Positions 1 to 5,847 of a DNA stretch of 6,848 nucleotides are shown here, piece after piece. Position 1 is the stretch's first letter. Every line of letters begins with the position of its first letter. The notes beneath the pieces are model-generated. The model saw nothing but the letters and a program-made list of their open reading frames with translations, did no database searches and was not told where the DNA came from. Source of the stretch: Thiopseudomonas sp964394445 (lineage in GTDB: Bacteria; Pseudomonadota; Gammaproteobacteria; Pseudomonadales; Pseudomonadaceae). Location: positions 1 through 6,848 of the forward strand of contig CAYMXO010000086.1 of assembly GCA_964394445.1 (NCBI GenBank), given 5' to 3'. The position numbers were made by a program, and so were the translations under genes.

Positions 1-113
1 ACGCCGGCGCCGGCCAGATTGCTGATCATTTCGCCAAGGGAGGCGTTTTTGCCACCCACCCGCTCAACGTCGTGATTGCCGAGCTTGTCGAGGGAAACTA
101 CGTATTCAACCAA
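1..113 (-). CDS. ppsA: Phosphoenolpyruvate synthase, N-terminal fragment (cut by window edge)
   Basis: Only the first 37 codons are present; the gene runs off the left edge. PEP synthase converts pyruvate, ATP and water to PEP, AMP and phosphate in the cytoplasm, the entry step of gluconeogenesis from three-carbon acids. The visible residues begin LVEYVVSLDKLG (the first read as Met) and continue with the family's N-terminal nucleotide-binding motif, RVGGKNASLGEM, at about residues 18-29. The start is a TTG at 113-111. It is chosen because the protein similarity begins exactly there, there is no nearby in-frame ATG upstream, and a GGAGA ribosome binding site sits 7 nt ahead. From memory, P. 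aeruginosa PpsA starts with the same MVEYVVSLDKLG pattern. The divergent neighbour ppsR encodes the enzyme's dedicated regulator, which supports the assignment. The identification is strong despite the short fragment. Confidence 0.93.
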   Translation of the reverse strand, partial: MVEYVVSLDKLGNHDVERVGGKNASLGEMISNLAGAG

Positions 114-120
114 GGTGATC

Positions 121-125
121 TCTCC
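121..125 (-). promoter_or_regulatory. Ribosome binding site deciding the TTG start of ppsA
   Basis: On the minus strand GGAGA lies at 125-121, leaving a 7-nt spacer to the TTG at 113-111. This good Shine-Dalgarno match at ideal distance is the main reason for accepting a non-ATG start. Confidence 0.75.
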
Positions 126-160
126 ACGTTTATTTGCAAGGGCCTGTTGGCCAGCGACAG

Positions 161-189
161 ATTTTAGAGCAAACCAGGATGAATGTCAT
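161..189 (-). promoter_or_regulatory. Candidate sigma-70 promoter of ppsA
   Basis: Reading the minus strand, ATGACA at 189-184 (5 of 6 to TTGACA) is followed by a 17-bp spacer and TAAAAT at 166-161 (5 of 6 to TATAAT). Transcription would start near 154, giving a leader of about 41 nt that contains the GGAGA site. The fit and spacing are good, but the call rests on motif matching alone. Confidence 0.6.
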
Positions 190-217
190 GATCTGGATCC
201 CGTTTTGCCATTAATGG

Positions 218-227
218 TTGCTGCGGG
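218..227. promoter_or_regulatory. Perfect 10-bp palindrome CCATTAATGG upstream of ppsA
   Basis: The palindrome has no mismatches but does not extend beyond 10 bp. It lies roughly 65-75 bp upstream of the inferred ppsA transcription start, a plausible activator or repressor position. I do not recognise the binding protein, and a 10-bp palindrome can occur by chance. Confidence 0.25.
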
Positions 228-304
228 CTTGCCGTTCGGTCTGCTTTATGCTTTTGTTATTTCTTTCATTCGTCACACGCCGCATGGCTTGAATGCATGC
301 GTAA

Positions 305-325
305 ATATGCAACTGTGCATATACT
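305..325 (+). promoter_or_regulatory. 18-bp inverted repeat overlapping a possible ppsR -10 box
   Basis: ATATGCA at 305-311 and TGCATAT at 316-322 are perfect 7-bp inverted arms around the spacer ACTG, a size typical of a dimeric regulator's operator. The right arm runs into TATACT at 320-325 (5 of 6 to TATAAT), the best -10 candidate before ppsR. No convincing -35 box is found 16-18 bp upstream. That would suit a promoter needing an activator, or a repressor site covering the -10. The regulator is unknown and the role is inferred. Confidence 0.45.
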
Positions 326-362
326 AGCCCAGAATTGTCTTTTGCCCAGGATTTTTATTCTT

Positions 363-1184
363 ATGAAACGTACCGCTCTCTTTATCTCGGATGGAACTGG
401 AATCACTGCTGAAACACTTGGGCAAAGCCTGCTGGCACAATTTGACGGAGTCGAGTTCCGTTATGTAACCCGCCCCTATATAGATACCGAAGAAAAAGCC
501 CGCGCCCTGGTGGTGGAAATCAATGAAATCGCCAACACTGAGGACGGCCGTCCAATTCTCGTGGATACAGTAATCAATACGCAGATCCGTGACATTCTGG
601 AAGAGGCGGATGCGTTCCGGGTGGACATCTTTGCCAGTTATCTGGGACCGCTGGAACAGGAGCTGGCAATCCGCTCCAGTTATTCGGTGGGCAAGTCGCA
701 CTCGATTGCCGATAGCCGCAACTATATGGAACGTATCGATGCGGTGCACTATGCGCTGGATAACGATGATGGCGGGCGTACACGCCACTATGATTCCGCC
801 GACATTATTCTGGTTGGGGTGTCACGCTGCGGCAAGACTCCTACCTGTTTGTATATGGCCATGCAATACGGCATCAGGGCGGCCAACTATCCGCTGACCG
901 AAGATGACATGGACAATATTTTGCAGTTGCCCAAGGCGCTGCAGGAGCATCGCGAGAAGCTGTTTGGTCTGACCATTGATGTTGACCGCCTGGCGGCGAT
1001 CCGCAACGAACGCAAGCCCAATAGCCGTTATTCCAGTTATGCGCAGTGCGAGTTTGAAGTGCGTGAGGTGGAAAACCTGTTTACGCGGGAGAACATCAAA
1101 TTCATCAATACCACGCATTTTTCGGTGGAAGAAATTTCCGCCAAGATTCTGGTTGATAAAGGTATCGAGCGGCGCTTCAAGTAG
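363..1184 (+). CDS. ppsR: PEP synthase regulatory protein (bifunctional serine/threonine kinase and phosphorylase)
   Basis: The 273-residue product belongs to the PpsR/DUF299 family. Family members inactivate PEP synthase by ADP-dependent phosphorylation of an active-site threonine, and reactivate it by phosphate-dependent removal that yields pyrophosphate. The P-loop-like motif GVSRCGKT is at residues 152-159, followed by PT; the N-terminal FISDGTGITAETLG stretch at residues 7-20 is also family-typical, and the length is normal. The start is the ATG at 363: the frame is open further upstream, but similarity begins at MKRTALFISDGTG. The Shine-Dalgarno is modest, AGGA at 348-351 with an 11-nt spacer. 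ppsA, its substrate's gene, is divergent across a shared control region, the usual arrangement in Pseudomonas. Nothing is truncated and the P-loop is intact. Confidence 0.96.
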   Translation: MKRTALFISDGTGITAETLGQSLLAQFDGVEFRYVTRPYIDTEEKARALVVEINEIANTEDGRPILVDTVINTQIRDILEEADAFRVDIFASYLGPLEQELAIRSSYSVGKSHSIADSRNYMERIDAVHYALDNDDGGRTRHYDSADIILVGVSRCGKTPTCLYMAMQYGIRAANYPLTEDDMDNILQLPKALQEHREKLFGLTIDVDRLAAIRNERKPNSRYSSYAQCEFEVREVENLFTRENIKFINTTHFSVEEISAKILVDKGIERRFK

Positions 1185-1222
1185 GTTTTTGTCCTGAGGT
1201 GTTTTTTTGGGGGGTGCCCAGC

Positions 1223-1347
1223 GGTGTCGAGGTCGGGCAGGGCGCTCCGTCAGGCTGCGCTGCGCTGATGCCTGACTCCGGCCCCGCCCGACCCCAATCT
1301 GCCTTGCGCGGCGGGAGAGGTGAGACCTGCTCGCGGCGGGATGCTGT
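1223..1347 (+). repeat. Structured dispersed repeat, copy A, downstream of ppsR
   Basis: This stretch matches 6693-6817. Over 1223-1294 I count 10 differences in 72 ungapped positions, and 1245-1281 (37 bp) is identical. Stem 1 pairs 1231-1243 with 1281-1293 (one A/C mismatch at 1239/1285). It encloses a perfect inner stem, GTCAGGC (1249-1255) with GCCTGAC (1270-1276), around a GC-rich loop. Stem 2 pairs 1326-1331 with 1335-1340 around a 3-nt loop, using two G-U pairs if transcribed on the plus strand. The outer stem starts 47 nt after the ppsR stop codon. No T-run follows either hairpin, so this is not a standard intrinsic terminator. I do not recognise the family. Confidence 0.85.
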
Positions 1348-1391
1348 TGCCGTGGTTGGGGGTTGTCGCGACGTCTGGACTTGTCTTTATC

Positions 1392-1431
1392 TGTAGGCGC
1401 GAGCTTGTTCGCGACCGGTGTAACGCCTACA
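1392..1431 (+). repeat. REP-like element with nested palindrome
   Basis: The unit begins GTAGGCGCGAGCTTG and ends TTCGCGAC, the layout of Pseudomonas REP sequences (GTAGG head plus an imperfect GC-rich palindrome). The inner palindrome pairs 1398-1404 with 1407-1413 through one G-T wobble. An outer perfect inverted repeat, TGTAGGCG (1392-1399) with CGCCTACA (1424-1431), encloses it as an alternative, larger stem. REP elements are usually extragenic and are mobilised by RAYT transposases; none is encoded in this window. Confidence 0.7.
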
Positions 1432-1464
1432 TTTCGTTATTGCCCCGGTTTTGGTGTCTTGGCC

Positions 1465-1494
1465 AGCTTCGCTCGCGGCTGAAGCCGCTCCTAC
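1465..1494 (-). repeat. REP-like element in inverted orientation to 1392-1431
   Basis: On the minus strand the unit reads GTAGGAGCGGCTTCAGCCGC and then GAGCGAAG, a familiar Pseudomonas-type REP. The perfect palindrome GCGGCT/AGCCGC lies at 1475-1488. It shares the GTAGG head and CGCGA tail with the REP at 1392-1431 but has a different core, and it faces the opposite way. The pair therefore resembles a REP doublet (REPIN or BIME) between the convergent genes ppsR and rnt. Confidence 0.7.
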
Positions 1495-1504
1495 AAAAGC
1501 TGCA

Positions 1505-1520
1505 GCACGGCCTGCCGTGC
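1505..1520. other. Short palindrome GCACGGC/GCCGTGC between convergent genes
   Basis: Perfect 7-bp arms at 1505-1511 and 1514-1520 are separated by only 2 nt. It lies on the 3' side of rnt and might act as a transcription barrier, but no clean T-run follows on the minus strand (only TTTT after six more bases). A terminator role is unproven. Confidence 0.35.
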
Positions 1521-1532
1521 AAAACCCTGTAA

Positions 1533-1546
1533 GACTGACTTCAGTC
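1533..1546 (-). terminator. Weak hairpin just after the rnt stop codon
   Basis: GACTGA and TCAGTC form 6-bp arms around 2 nt, 16 bp downstream of the rnt stop. On the minus strand the hairpin is followed by TTACAGGGTTTT, a poor U-tract. At best this is a weak intrinsic terminator for pyrC-rnt. Confidence 0.3.
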
Positions 1547-1561
1547 GTGACCGGAAAGCGC

Positions 1562-2254
1562 TTAAAAATCGTTCCAGCCGCCCATGCTTTTCCAGCGGTT
1601 GACGATATCGAAAAACAGCTCGGCGGTTTTTTCGGTATCATAGCGGGCGTTGTGGGCCTCGCGGTTGTCAAACTCGATACCGGCCGCTTCGCAGGCTTTG
1701 GCCAGCACGGTTTGTCCGTAGGCCAGGCCGGCCAGGGTGGCCGTGTCGAAGCTGGAAAACGGATGGAAAGGATTACGCTTGATCTTGCAGCGTTCGGCTG
1801 CAGCCTGTACGAAGCCAAGATCAAAGTGACTGTTGTGGCCAACCAGAATGGCTCGTTTGCAGCCGGCACTTTTCATTGATTTGCGGATGCTTTTAAAGAT
1901 CTCGCCCAGGGCATGCTCTTCACTGACAGCCATGCGCAGGGGGTGATCCAGCTTGATGCCGGTAAACTCCAGCGCGGCTGCTTCGATATTGGCGCCCTCG
2001 AAGGGCTCGACACGGAAAAACAGGCTGTGCTCGGCGTACAGCAAGCCGCGATCATCCATGCCGGGTATGACCGCGGCAATTTCCAGCAGGGCGTCGGTGG
2101 CGCTGTTGAAACCGCCGGTCTCAACATCCACAACAACCGGCAGATAGCCGCGGAAACGCTGTGCCAGGGGGGAAGCCGGTTTGCTTCTGCCCTGGCCCTG
2201 TTGTACAGCTTCCGTGCCTTCGTAGTCGTCGCACGCATCCATCTCCTGACTCAT
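1562..2254 (-). CDS. rnt: Ribonuclease T (DEDDh 3'-5' exoribonuclease)
   Basis: The 230-residue product is RNase T, which trims 3' ends of tRNA and other stable RNAs and takes part in tRNA CCA-end turnover; it acts as a cytoplasmic dimer. All catalytic DEDDh residues are visible: D43 and E45 in VVDVETGG, D145 in GHNSHFD, H201 in AHNARYD and D206. These sit at a constant +20 from the E. coli positions as I recall them (D23, E25, D125, H181, D186), so the enzyme core aligns without gaps and the extra residues are an acidic, variable N-terminus. The start is the ATG at 2254, which overlaps the pyrC stop as ATGA and has GGAGAG at 2266-2261 with a 6-nt spacer. The frame stays open 15 codons upstream into pyrC, but that start lacks support. 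It probably has no promoter of its own and is coupled to pyrC. Confidence 0.96.
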   Translation of the reverse strand: MSQEMDACDDYEGTEAVQQGQGRSKPASPLAQRFRGYLPVVVDVETGGFNSATDALLEIAAVIPGMDDRGLLYAEHSLFFRVEPFEGANIEAAALEFTGIKLDHPLRMAVSEEHALGEIFKSIRKSMKSAGCKRAILVGHNSHFDLGFVQAAAERCKIKRNPFHPFSSFDTATLAGLAYGQTVLAKACEAAGIEFDNREAHNARYDTEKTAELFFDIVNRWKSMGGWNDF

Positions 2255-3297
2255 GCCGGGCTCTCCAGCAAACGCCACTCGAGCGTGTCTCCGGCGCACA
2301 GTGGAACCACTTTACTGTCACCGAAGGGGAGGCTGGCCGGAACCTGCCAGGGGTCGCGCACCAGGGTGATGGTGTCTGTGTTGCGTGGCAGGCCATAAAA
2401 ATCGGCGCCAAAGTGGCTGGCAAAAGCCTCCAGCTTGTCCAGTGCATTTTCTTGCTCAAAAGCCATGGCATACAACTCGATCGCTGCAAAGGCGCTGTAG
2501 CAGCCGGCGCAGCCGCAGGCGGCTTCCTTGGTGTGCTGTGCGTGCGGTGCCGAGTCGGTACCGAGGAAGAACTTCGGCTTGCCGCTGGTGGCGGCCTGCA
2601 ACAATGCCTGCTGGTGCAGGTTGCGCTTGAGAATTGGCAGGCAGTAAAAATGCGGCTTGATGCCACCGACCAGCATGTGGTTACGGTTGAACAGCAGGTG
2701 ATGAGGCGTGATGGTGGCTGCCACGTTGTCAGGACAGGACTCGACAAACTGCACGGCATCGGCAGTGGTAATGTGCTCCATTACCACCTGCAGGCCGGGA
2801 AAGCGCTCGACCAGTGCGGCCAGCTGGTCATCGATGAAGCGCTTTTCGCGGTCAAAAATGTCCACTTCGTCGCGGGTTACCTCACCGTGTACCAGCAGTG
2901 GCATACCAACTTCGGCCATGGCTTGCAGGGCAGGATAGACATGCTCGAGGGCGGTGACACCGGAATCAGAGTTGGTGGTGGCGCCGGCCGGGTACAGTTT
3001 GGCCGCATGCACAAAACCGCTGGCTTTGGCGGCGCGGATGTCTTCGGGACAGGTCTGGTCGGTCAGGTAAAGTGTCATCAGCGGCTCGAACGAACGGCCT
3101 GCCGGCACGGCGGCGAGGATGCGTTCGCGATAGGCGCCGGCTTCCGCAACGTTGCGGGCCGGTGGCACCAGGTTGGGCATGATGATTGCGCGGGAAAACA
3201 TGCGGGCGGCATCGGCAACCGTATGTTGCAAAACTGCGCCATCACGCAGGTGGATGTGCCAGTCATCGGGGCGAAGAATGGTCAGGCGATCGGTCAT
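2251..3297 (-). CDS. pyrC: Dihydroorotase
   Basis: This 348-residue zinc amidohydrolase cyclises N-carbamoyl-aspartate to dihydroorotate, the third step of de novo pyrimidine synthesis, in the cytoplasm. The length equals that of E. coli PyrC. The expected metal ligands are present: H14 and H16 in DDWHIHLRD, the lysine to be carbamylated K100 in HAAKLYPAG, H137 in LLVHGEV, H175 in MEHITT and D248 in GTDSAPH. The start ATG at 3297-3295 has GGGAG at 3309-3305 with a 7-nt spacer. It is the first gene of an operon with rnt, whose ATG overlaps this stop codon by ATGA. The promoter should lie between 3298 and about 3380; TATAAG at 3320-3315 is a possible -10 without a clear -35. The divergent neighbour is motY, the same order I recall from P. 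aeruginosa. Confidence 0.97.
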   Translation of the reverse strand: MTDRLTILRPDDWHIHLRDGAVLQHTVADAARMFSRAIIMPNLVPPARNVAEAGAYRERILAAVPAGRSFEPLMTLYLTDQTCPEDIRAAKASGFVHAAKLYPAGATTNSDSGVTALEHVYPALQAMAEVGMPLLVHGEVTRDEVDIFDREKRFIDDQLAALVERFPGLQVVMEHITTADAVQFVESCPDNVAATITPHHLLFNRNHMLVGGIKPHFYCLPILKRNLHQQALLQAATSGKPKFFLGTDSAPHAQHTKEAACGCAGCYSAFAAIELYAMAFEQENALDKLEAFASHFGADFYGLPRNTDTITLVRDPWQVPASLPFGDSKVVPLCAGDTLEWRLLESPA

Positions 3298-3383
3298 TGG
3301 CTGGCTCCCGTGAGCTTATAACTGTAAATGCCGACGAATCCTACCGTAAAACGCCGGATTAATCATCCTGCGGCGCTGGTGGC

Positions 3384-3410
3384 TCAAGTTTGCCGTTCTG
3401 CTGTCGATAG
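3384..3410 (+). promoter_or_regulatory. Sigma-28 (FliA) promoter of motY
   Basis: TCAAGTTT at 3384-3391, an 11-bp spacer, then GTCGATAG at 3403-3410 match the flagellar sigma-28 consensus TAAAGTTT-N11-GCCGATAA in 13 of 16 positions with exact spacing. The CTCAAGT variant of the -35 is common in Pseudomonas FliA promoters. Transcription would start near 3417, leaving about 26 nt before the motY ATG, with AGGAG at 3430-3434 inside the leader. Placement before a flagellar motor gene makes this persuasive. Confidence 0.82.
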
Positions 3411-3442
3411 TTCTGACATGGGTTTTGTCAGGAGAAGATTGC

Positions 3443-4339
3443 ATGCGCCGGCTAATTTTGTTGGGAGTGATGCTGTGTCCTGCTCTGGCGCATGGTCTGA
3501 CCTTCCAGGAGCGCATTGAGGACGCCGGCTGGACGGTTGAGGGAGACCGTTTTGAGTGTCGTCTGATTCAGCCGGTCTCCCGCTTTGGCCGGGGCGAATT
3601 CGTGCGCAGGGCGGGGGAAAAACCGGTGTTTCGCGTGGTGGCGGGCGAGCCCTGGCTGGCCCGCGGCGAAGCAACCCTGTACGCGGCAGCCAGCAACTGG
3701 AAAGTTCGGGAAAGTGACCTGCTGCTGGGCCGTATTCCGGTAACCGGCAATGAGCGCTCGGCACAGTCCAGCCAGGATCAAGCGGCCCGGCTGCTGGTCG
3801 GCATGCTGGAGGGGCGGGCGCCGGTGGTTCGACATAGAACCGCGCAGGGAGAACGTCTGGAAATACGCCTGCAGCCGGTCAACGTCAAGGATGCCTACCA
3901 GCGTTACCTGGATTGCACCAGCGGGCTGTTGCCGGTCAACTTTGACCAGGCCAGGCTGACCCTGGTGCGTTTCGAGGGCGGTGGCCATGAGCTGAGTGAA
4001 AACGCCAGGGCGCACCTGGATATCCTGCTGGATTACATGCGCGAGGACAAAGCCGTCAACCGCATCCGTCTGGACGGCTATTCGGACAGCAGCGGTGACC
4101 GCTTGCTTAACCGCGATGTTTCGCGCCGGCGTGCGCTGATGGTAAAAAACTATCTTGTTGCCCACGGCTTTGACGAGGATGCCATCATTGTCCGCTTCCA
4201 TGGTGAGCGTTATCCGGCCAAGCCCAATACCAGCCCTGCCAACCGTGCCGCCAACCGCCGTGTGACCATTCAGCTGGAGCGGGTGGATGACAGCTACGCA
4301 CTGACGGAAGAGCAGCAGCAAGACCGCATTGACCTGTAA
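3443..4339 (+). CDS. motY: Flagellar motor protein MotY (stator-associated, OmpA-like peptidoglycan-binding domain)
   Basis: The 298-residue protein has a signal peptide (RR, hydrophobic stretch, then ALA at 14-16; cleavage after A16 or G18), so it is periplasmic. Residues from about 19 to 165 match the MotY-specific N-terminal domain that associates with the basal body. Residues of about 172-280 form an OmpA-like peptidoglycan-binding domain with DGYSDSSGDRLLN at 211-223. D215 and R230 are 15 residues apart, as in the diaminopimelate-binding pair of OmpA domains. The only mature cysteines, C39 and C158, probably form a disulfide, as known for Vibrio MotY. MotY anchors stators around the motor. 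ATG 3443 is preferred over TTG 3425 because AGGAG at 3430-3434 fits with an 8-nt spacer. A sigma-28 promoter lies upstream. A generic OmpA-family protein is the alternative, but the promoter and the pyrC-rnt neighbourhood favour MotY. Confidence 0.92.
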   Translation: MRRLILLGVMLCPALAHGLTFQERIEDAGWTVEGDRFECRLIQPVSRFGRGEFVRRAGEKPVFRVVAGEPWLARGEATLYAAASNWKVRESDLLLGRIPVTGNERSAQSSQDQAARLLVGMLEGRAPVVRHRTAQGERLEIRLQPVNVKDAYQRYLDCTSGLLPVNFDQARLTLVRFEGGGHELSENARAHLDILLDYMREDKAVNRIRLDGYSDSSGDRLLNRDVSRRRALMVKNYLVAHGFDEDAIIVRFHGERYPAKPNTSPANRAANRRVTIQLERVDDSYALTEEQQQDRIDL

Positions 4340-4392
4340 TTTGCATGCTTTGGTCGGTGGTGCGCAGTTGCCGGGTTTATCGAAATGTAACC

Positions 4393-5736
4393 TCAGTTCT
4401 GCCTGAAGTAAGCGTAGGTCCGGTTCAGGATCAGCGGGCTAAGCAACAGCAACGACATCAGGTTGGGTAACGCCATCAGGCCGTTCAGGGTGTCGGCCAG
4501 CAACCAGACGCTGTCCAGCTGGGTCAGCGCGCCGAGCGGAATGGCGACAATCCAGATCAGGCGATAAGGCAGGATGGCGCGGTGGCCGAGCAGGAACTGC
4601 CAGCAACGTTCGCCGTAGTAGCTCCAGCCAAGAATGGTGGTGAAGGCAAAGATCATCAGTGACAGGCTGATCACATACCGGCCAAAGCCCGGCATGGCCG
4701 CTTCAAAGGCAATTGACGAGAGCACGGCACCACTTTCTCCCGAGGTCCAGACGCCGCTGCAGATGATGGCCAGTCCGGTCATGCTGCAAACGATGATGCT
4801 GTCGATGAACGTACCCATCATGCCGATCAGCCCGGAACGGACCGGGTCATTGCTGGTACCGGCGGCCTGTGCAATACCCGCGCTGCCAAGACCGGCTTCG
4901 TTGGAAAAAATGCCCCGGGCCACACCGAACCGGATTGCTGCCATCATGGCGGCGCCGGCGAAACCGCCTACGGCCGCCTGGCCGTTAAAGGCCGAATCAA
5001 CAATCAGTACAAAGGCTGCCGGCACGTCGCGCCAAAAATAGAGCAGCACCACCAGTGCCGCCAGGCAGTAGGCAACGCACATGAACGGCACCAGAGTCTG
5101 GGCCACAGCACCAATGCGTTTGATGCCGCCAAGGGTGACCAGAGCCACGGCGATCATGGTCAGCACACCCGTGAGCCAGAGCGGCAGGCTGAAGCTGCTT
5201 TCCAGGCTGACGGCCATGCTGTTGACCTGCACCATGTTGCCAATGCCAAAGCTGGCCAGTCCGCCAAACAGGGCGAAGGCAGCGCCAAGCCAGGCCCAGT
5301 GCGGGCCAAGGCCGTTCTTGATGGCATACATCGGGCCGCCGACAAAGTGTCCCTGTGCGGTTTTTTCCCGGAAGTGCACGGCAAGGAAAACTTCACAGTA
5401 CTTGGTGGCCATACCGACAAGTGCGGTGCACCACATCCAGAACAGGGCACCCGGGCCGCCCAGGGCGATTGCAGTGGCAACGCCGGCGATGTTTCCGGTA
5501 CCAACGGTTGCTGCCAGTGTGGTCATCAGGGCGGCAAAGGGGCTGATATGCCCGGTTGACTCGTCACCCAGGCTGCGGCCATGCCACATTTCGCGAAAAC
5601 CACGGCCGATATTGCGGATCGGCATGGCTTTGAGTGCCACGGTAAGGAACAAGCCGGTGCCGAGAATGATCACCAGCATGGGAGTGCCCCAGACCAGGTT
5701 GTTGACCTGTTCGATCAGTGTATAAATGAAATTCAT
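4393..5736 (-). CDS. Alanine/glycine:cation symporter family protein (AGCS)
   Basis: The 447-residue product is a polytopic inner-membrane protein of the AGCS family (APC superfamily, LeuT-like fold), which imports alanine or glycine with Na+ or H+. Family landmarks are TLAATVGTGNIAGVATAI at 73-90, the signature GGPGALFWMWCTALVGM at 93-109, HFVGGPMY at 130-137 and GIFSNEAGLGSA at 275-286. Hydrophobic stretches fit the usual 10-12 membrane helices, and the length is normal. The start MNFIYTLIEQVNN at 5736 is chosen over an in-frame start 18 codons upstream because of family-like N-terminal residues and GGAAG at 5748-5744 with a 7-nt spacer. It converges on motY, with 53 bp between stops and no obvious terminator hairpin. 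The exact substrate and coupling ion cannot be read from the sequence. Confidence 0.93.
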   Translation of the reverse strand: MNFIYTLIEQVNNLVWGTPMLVIILGTGLFLTVALKAMPIRNIGRGFREMWHGRSLGDESTGHISPFAALMTTLAATVGTGNIAGVATAIALGGPGALFWMWCTALVGMATKYCEVFLAVHFREKTAQGHFVGGPMYAIKNGLGPHWAWLGAAFALFGGLASFGIGNMVQVNSMAVSLESSFSLPLWLTGVLTMIAVALVTLGGIKRIGAVAQTLVPFMCVAYCLAALVVLLYFWRDVPAAFVLIVDSAFNGQAAVGGFAGAAMMAAIRFGVARGIFSNEAGLGSAGIAQAAGTSNDPVRSGLIGMMGTFIDSIIVCSMTGLAIICSGVWTSGESGAVLSSIAFEAAMPGFGRYVISLSLMIFAFTTILGWSYYGERCWQFLLGHRAILPYRLIWIVAIPLGALTQLDSVWLLADTLNGLMALPNLMSLLLLSPLILNRTYAYFRQN

Positions 5737-5847
5737 GCGCAAGCTTCCTTTTTGAGCGTGCAGGATTACTCCGATGCCGGATGATTGCAAGAGCAGAAAC
5801 GGTTTATCCGGCAGTCAGCAGATTTCTCCGCCACTGTTGTTCTGGGC

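Noticed and set aside
76..327. An 83-codon plus-strand open frame across the ppsA/ppsR gap
   Set aside because: It overlaps the ppsA start antisense, crosses the inferred promoters and resembles no known protein; it is a chance frame.
1231..1293. Reading the structured repeat as a rho-independent terminator
   Set aside because: No T-run follows the hairpin on either strand, and the stem is longer and more interrupted than usual; the T-runs lie upstream of it.
1392..1494. A CRISPR array or tRNA cluster in the repeat-rich gap
   Set aside because: There are only two inverted, non-identical units without regular spacers, and no cloverleaf or T-arm sequence could be found.
1199..1532. Short plus-strand open frames between ppsR and rnt
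   Set aside because: They run through the structured repeat and the REP elements, so their sequence is explained by repeats rather than by coding.
2161..3321. A long (386-codon) plus-strand open frame opposite pyrC
   Set aside because: It is the antisense of a complete dihydroorotase gene with all metal ligands; long antisense frames are common in GC-rich genes, and its sequence is low-complexity Gly/Val/Gln.
3452..4321. A 289-codon minus-strand open frame opposite motY
   Set aside because: It lies fully antisense to a recognisable MotY with signal peptide and OmpA-like domain; it has no family-like motifs of its own.
4340..4392. A bidirectional terminator between motY and the symporter gene
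   Set aside because: The 53-bp gap shows no GC-rich inverted repeat followed by a T-run on either strand.
5081..5725. A 214-codon plus-strand open frame opposite the AGCS symporter
   Set aside because: Its Pro/Arg/Ala-rich sequence is the complement of membrane-helix codons; the symporter on the other strand is clear.
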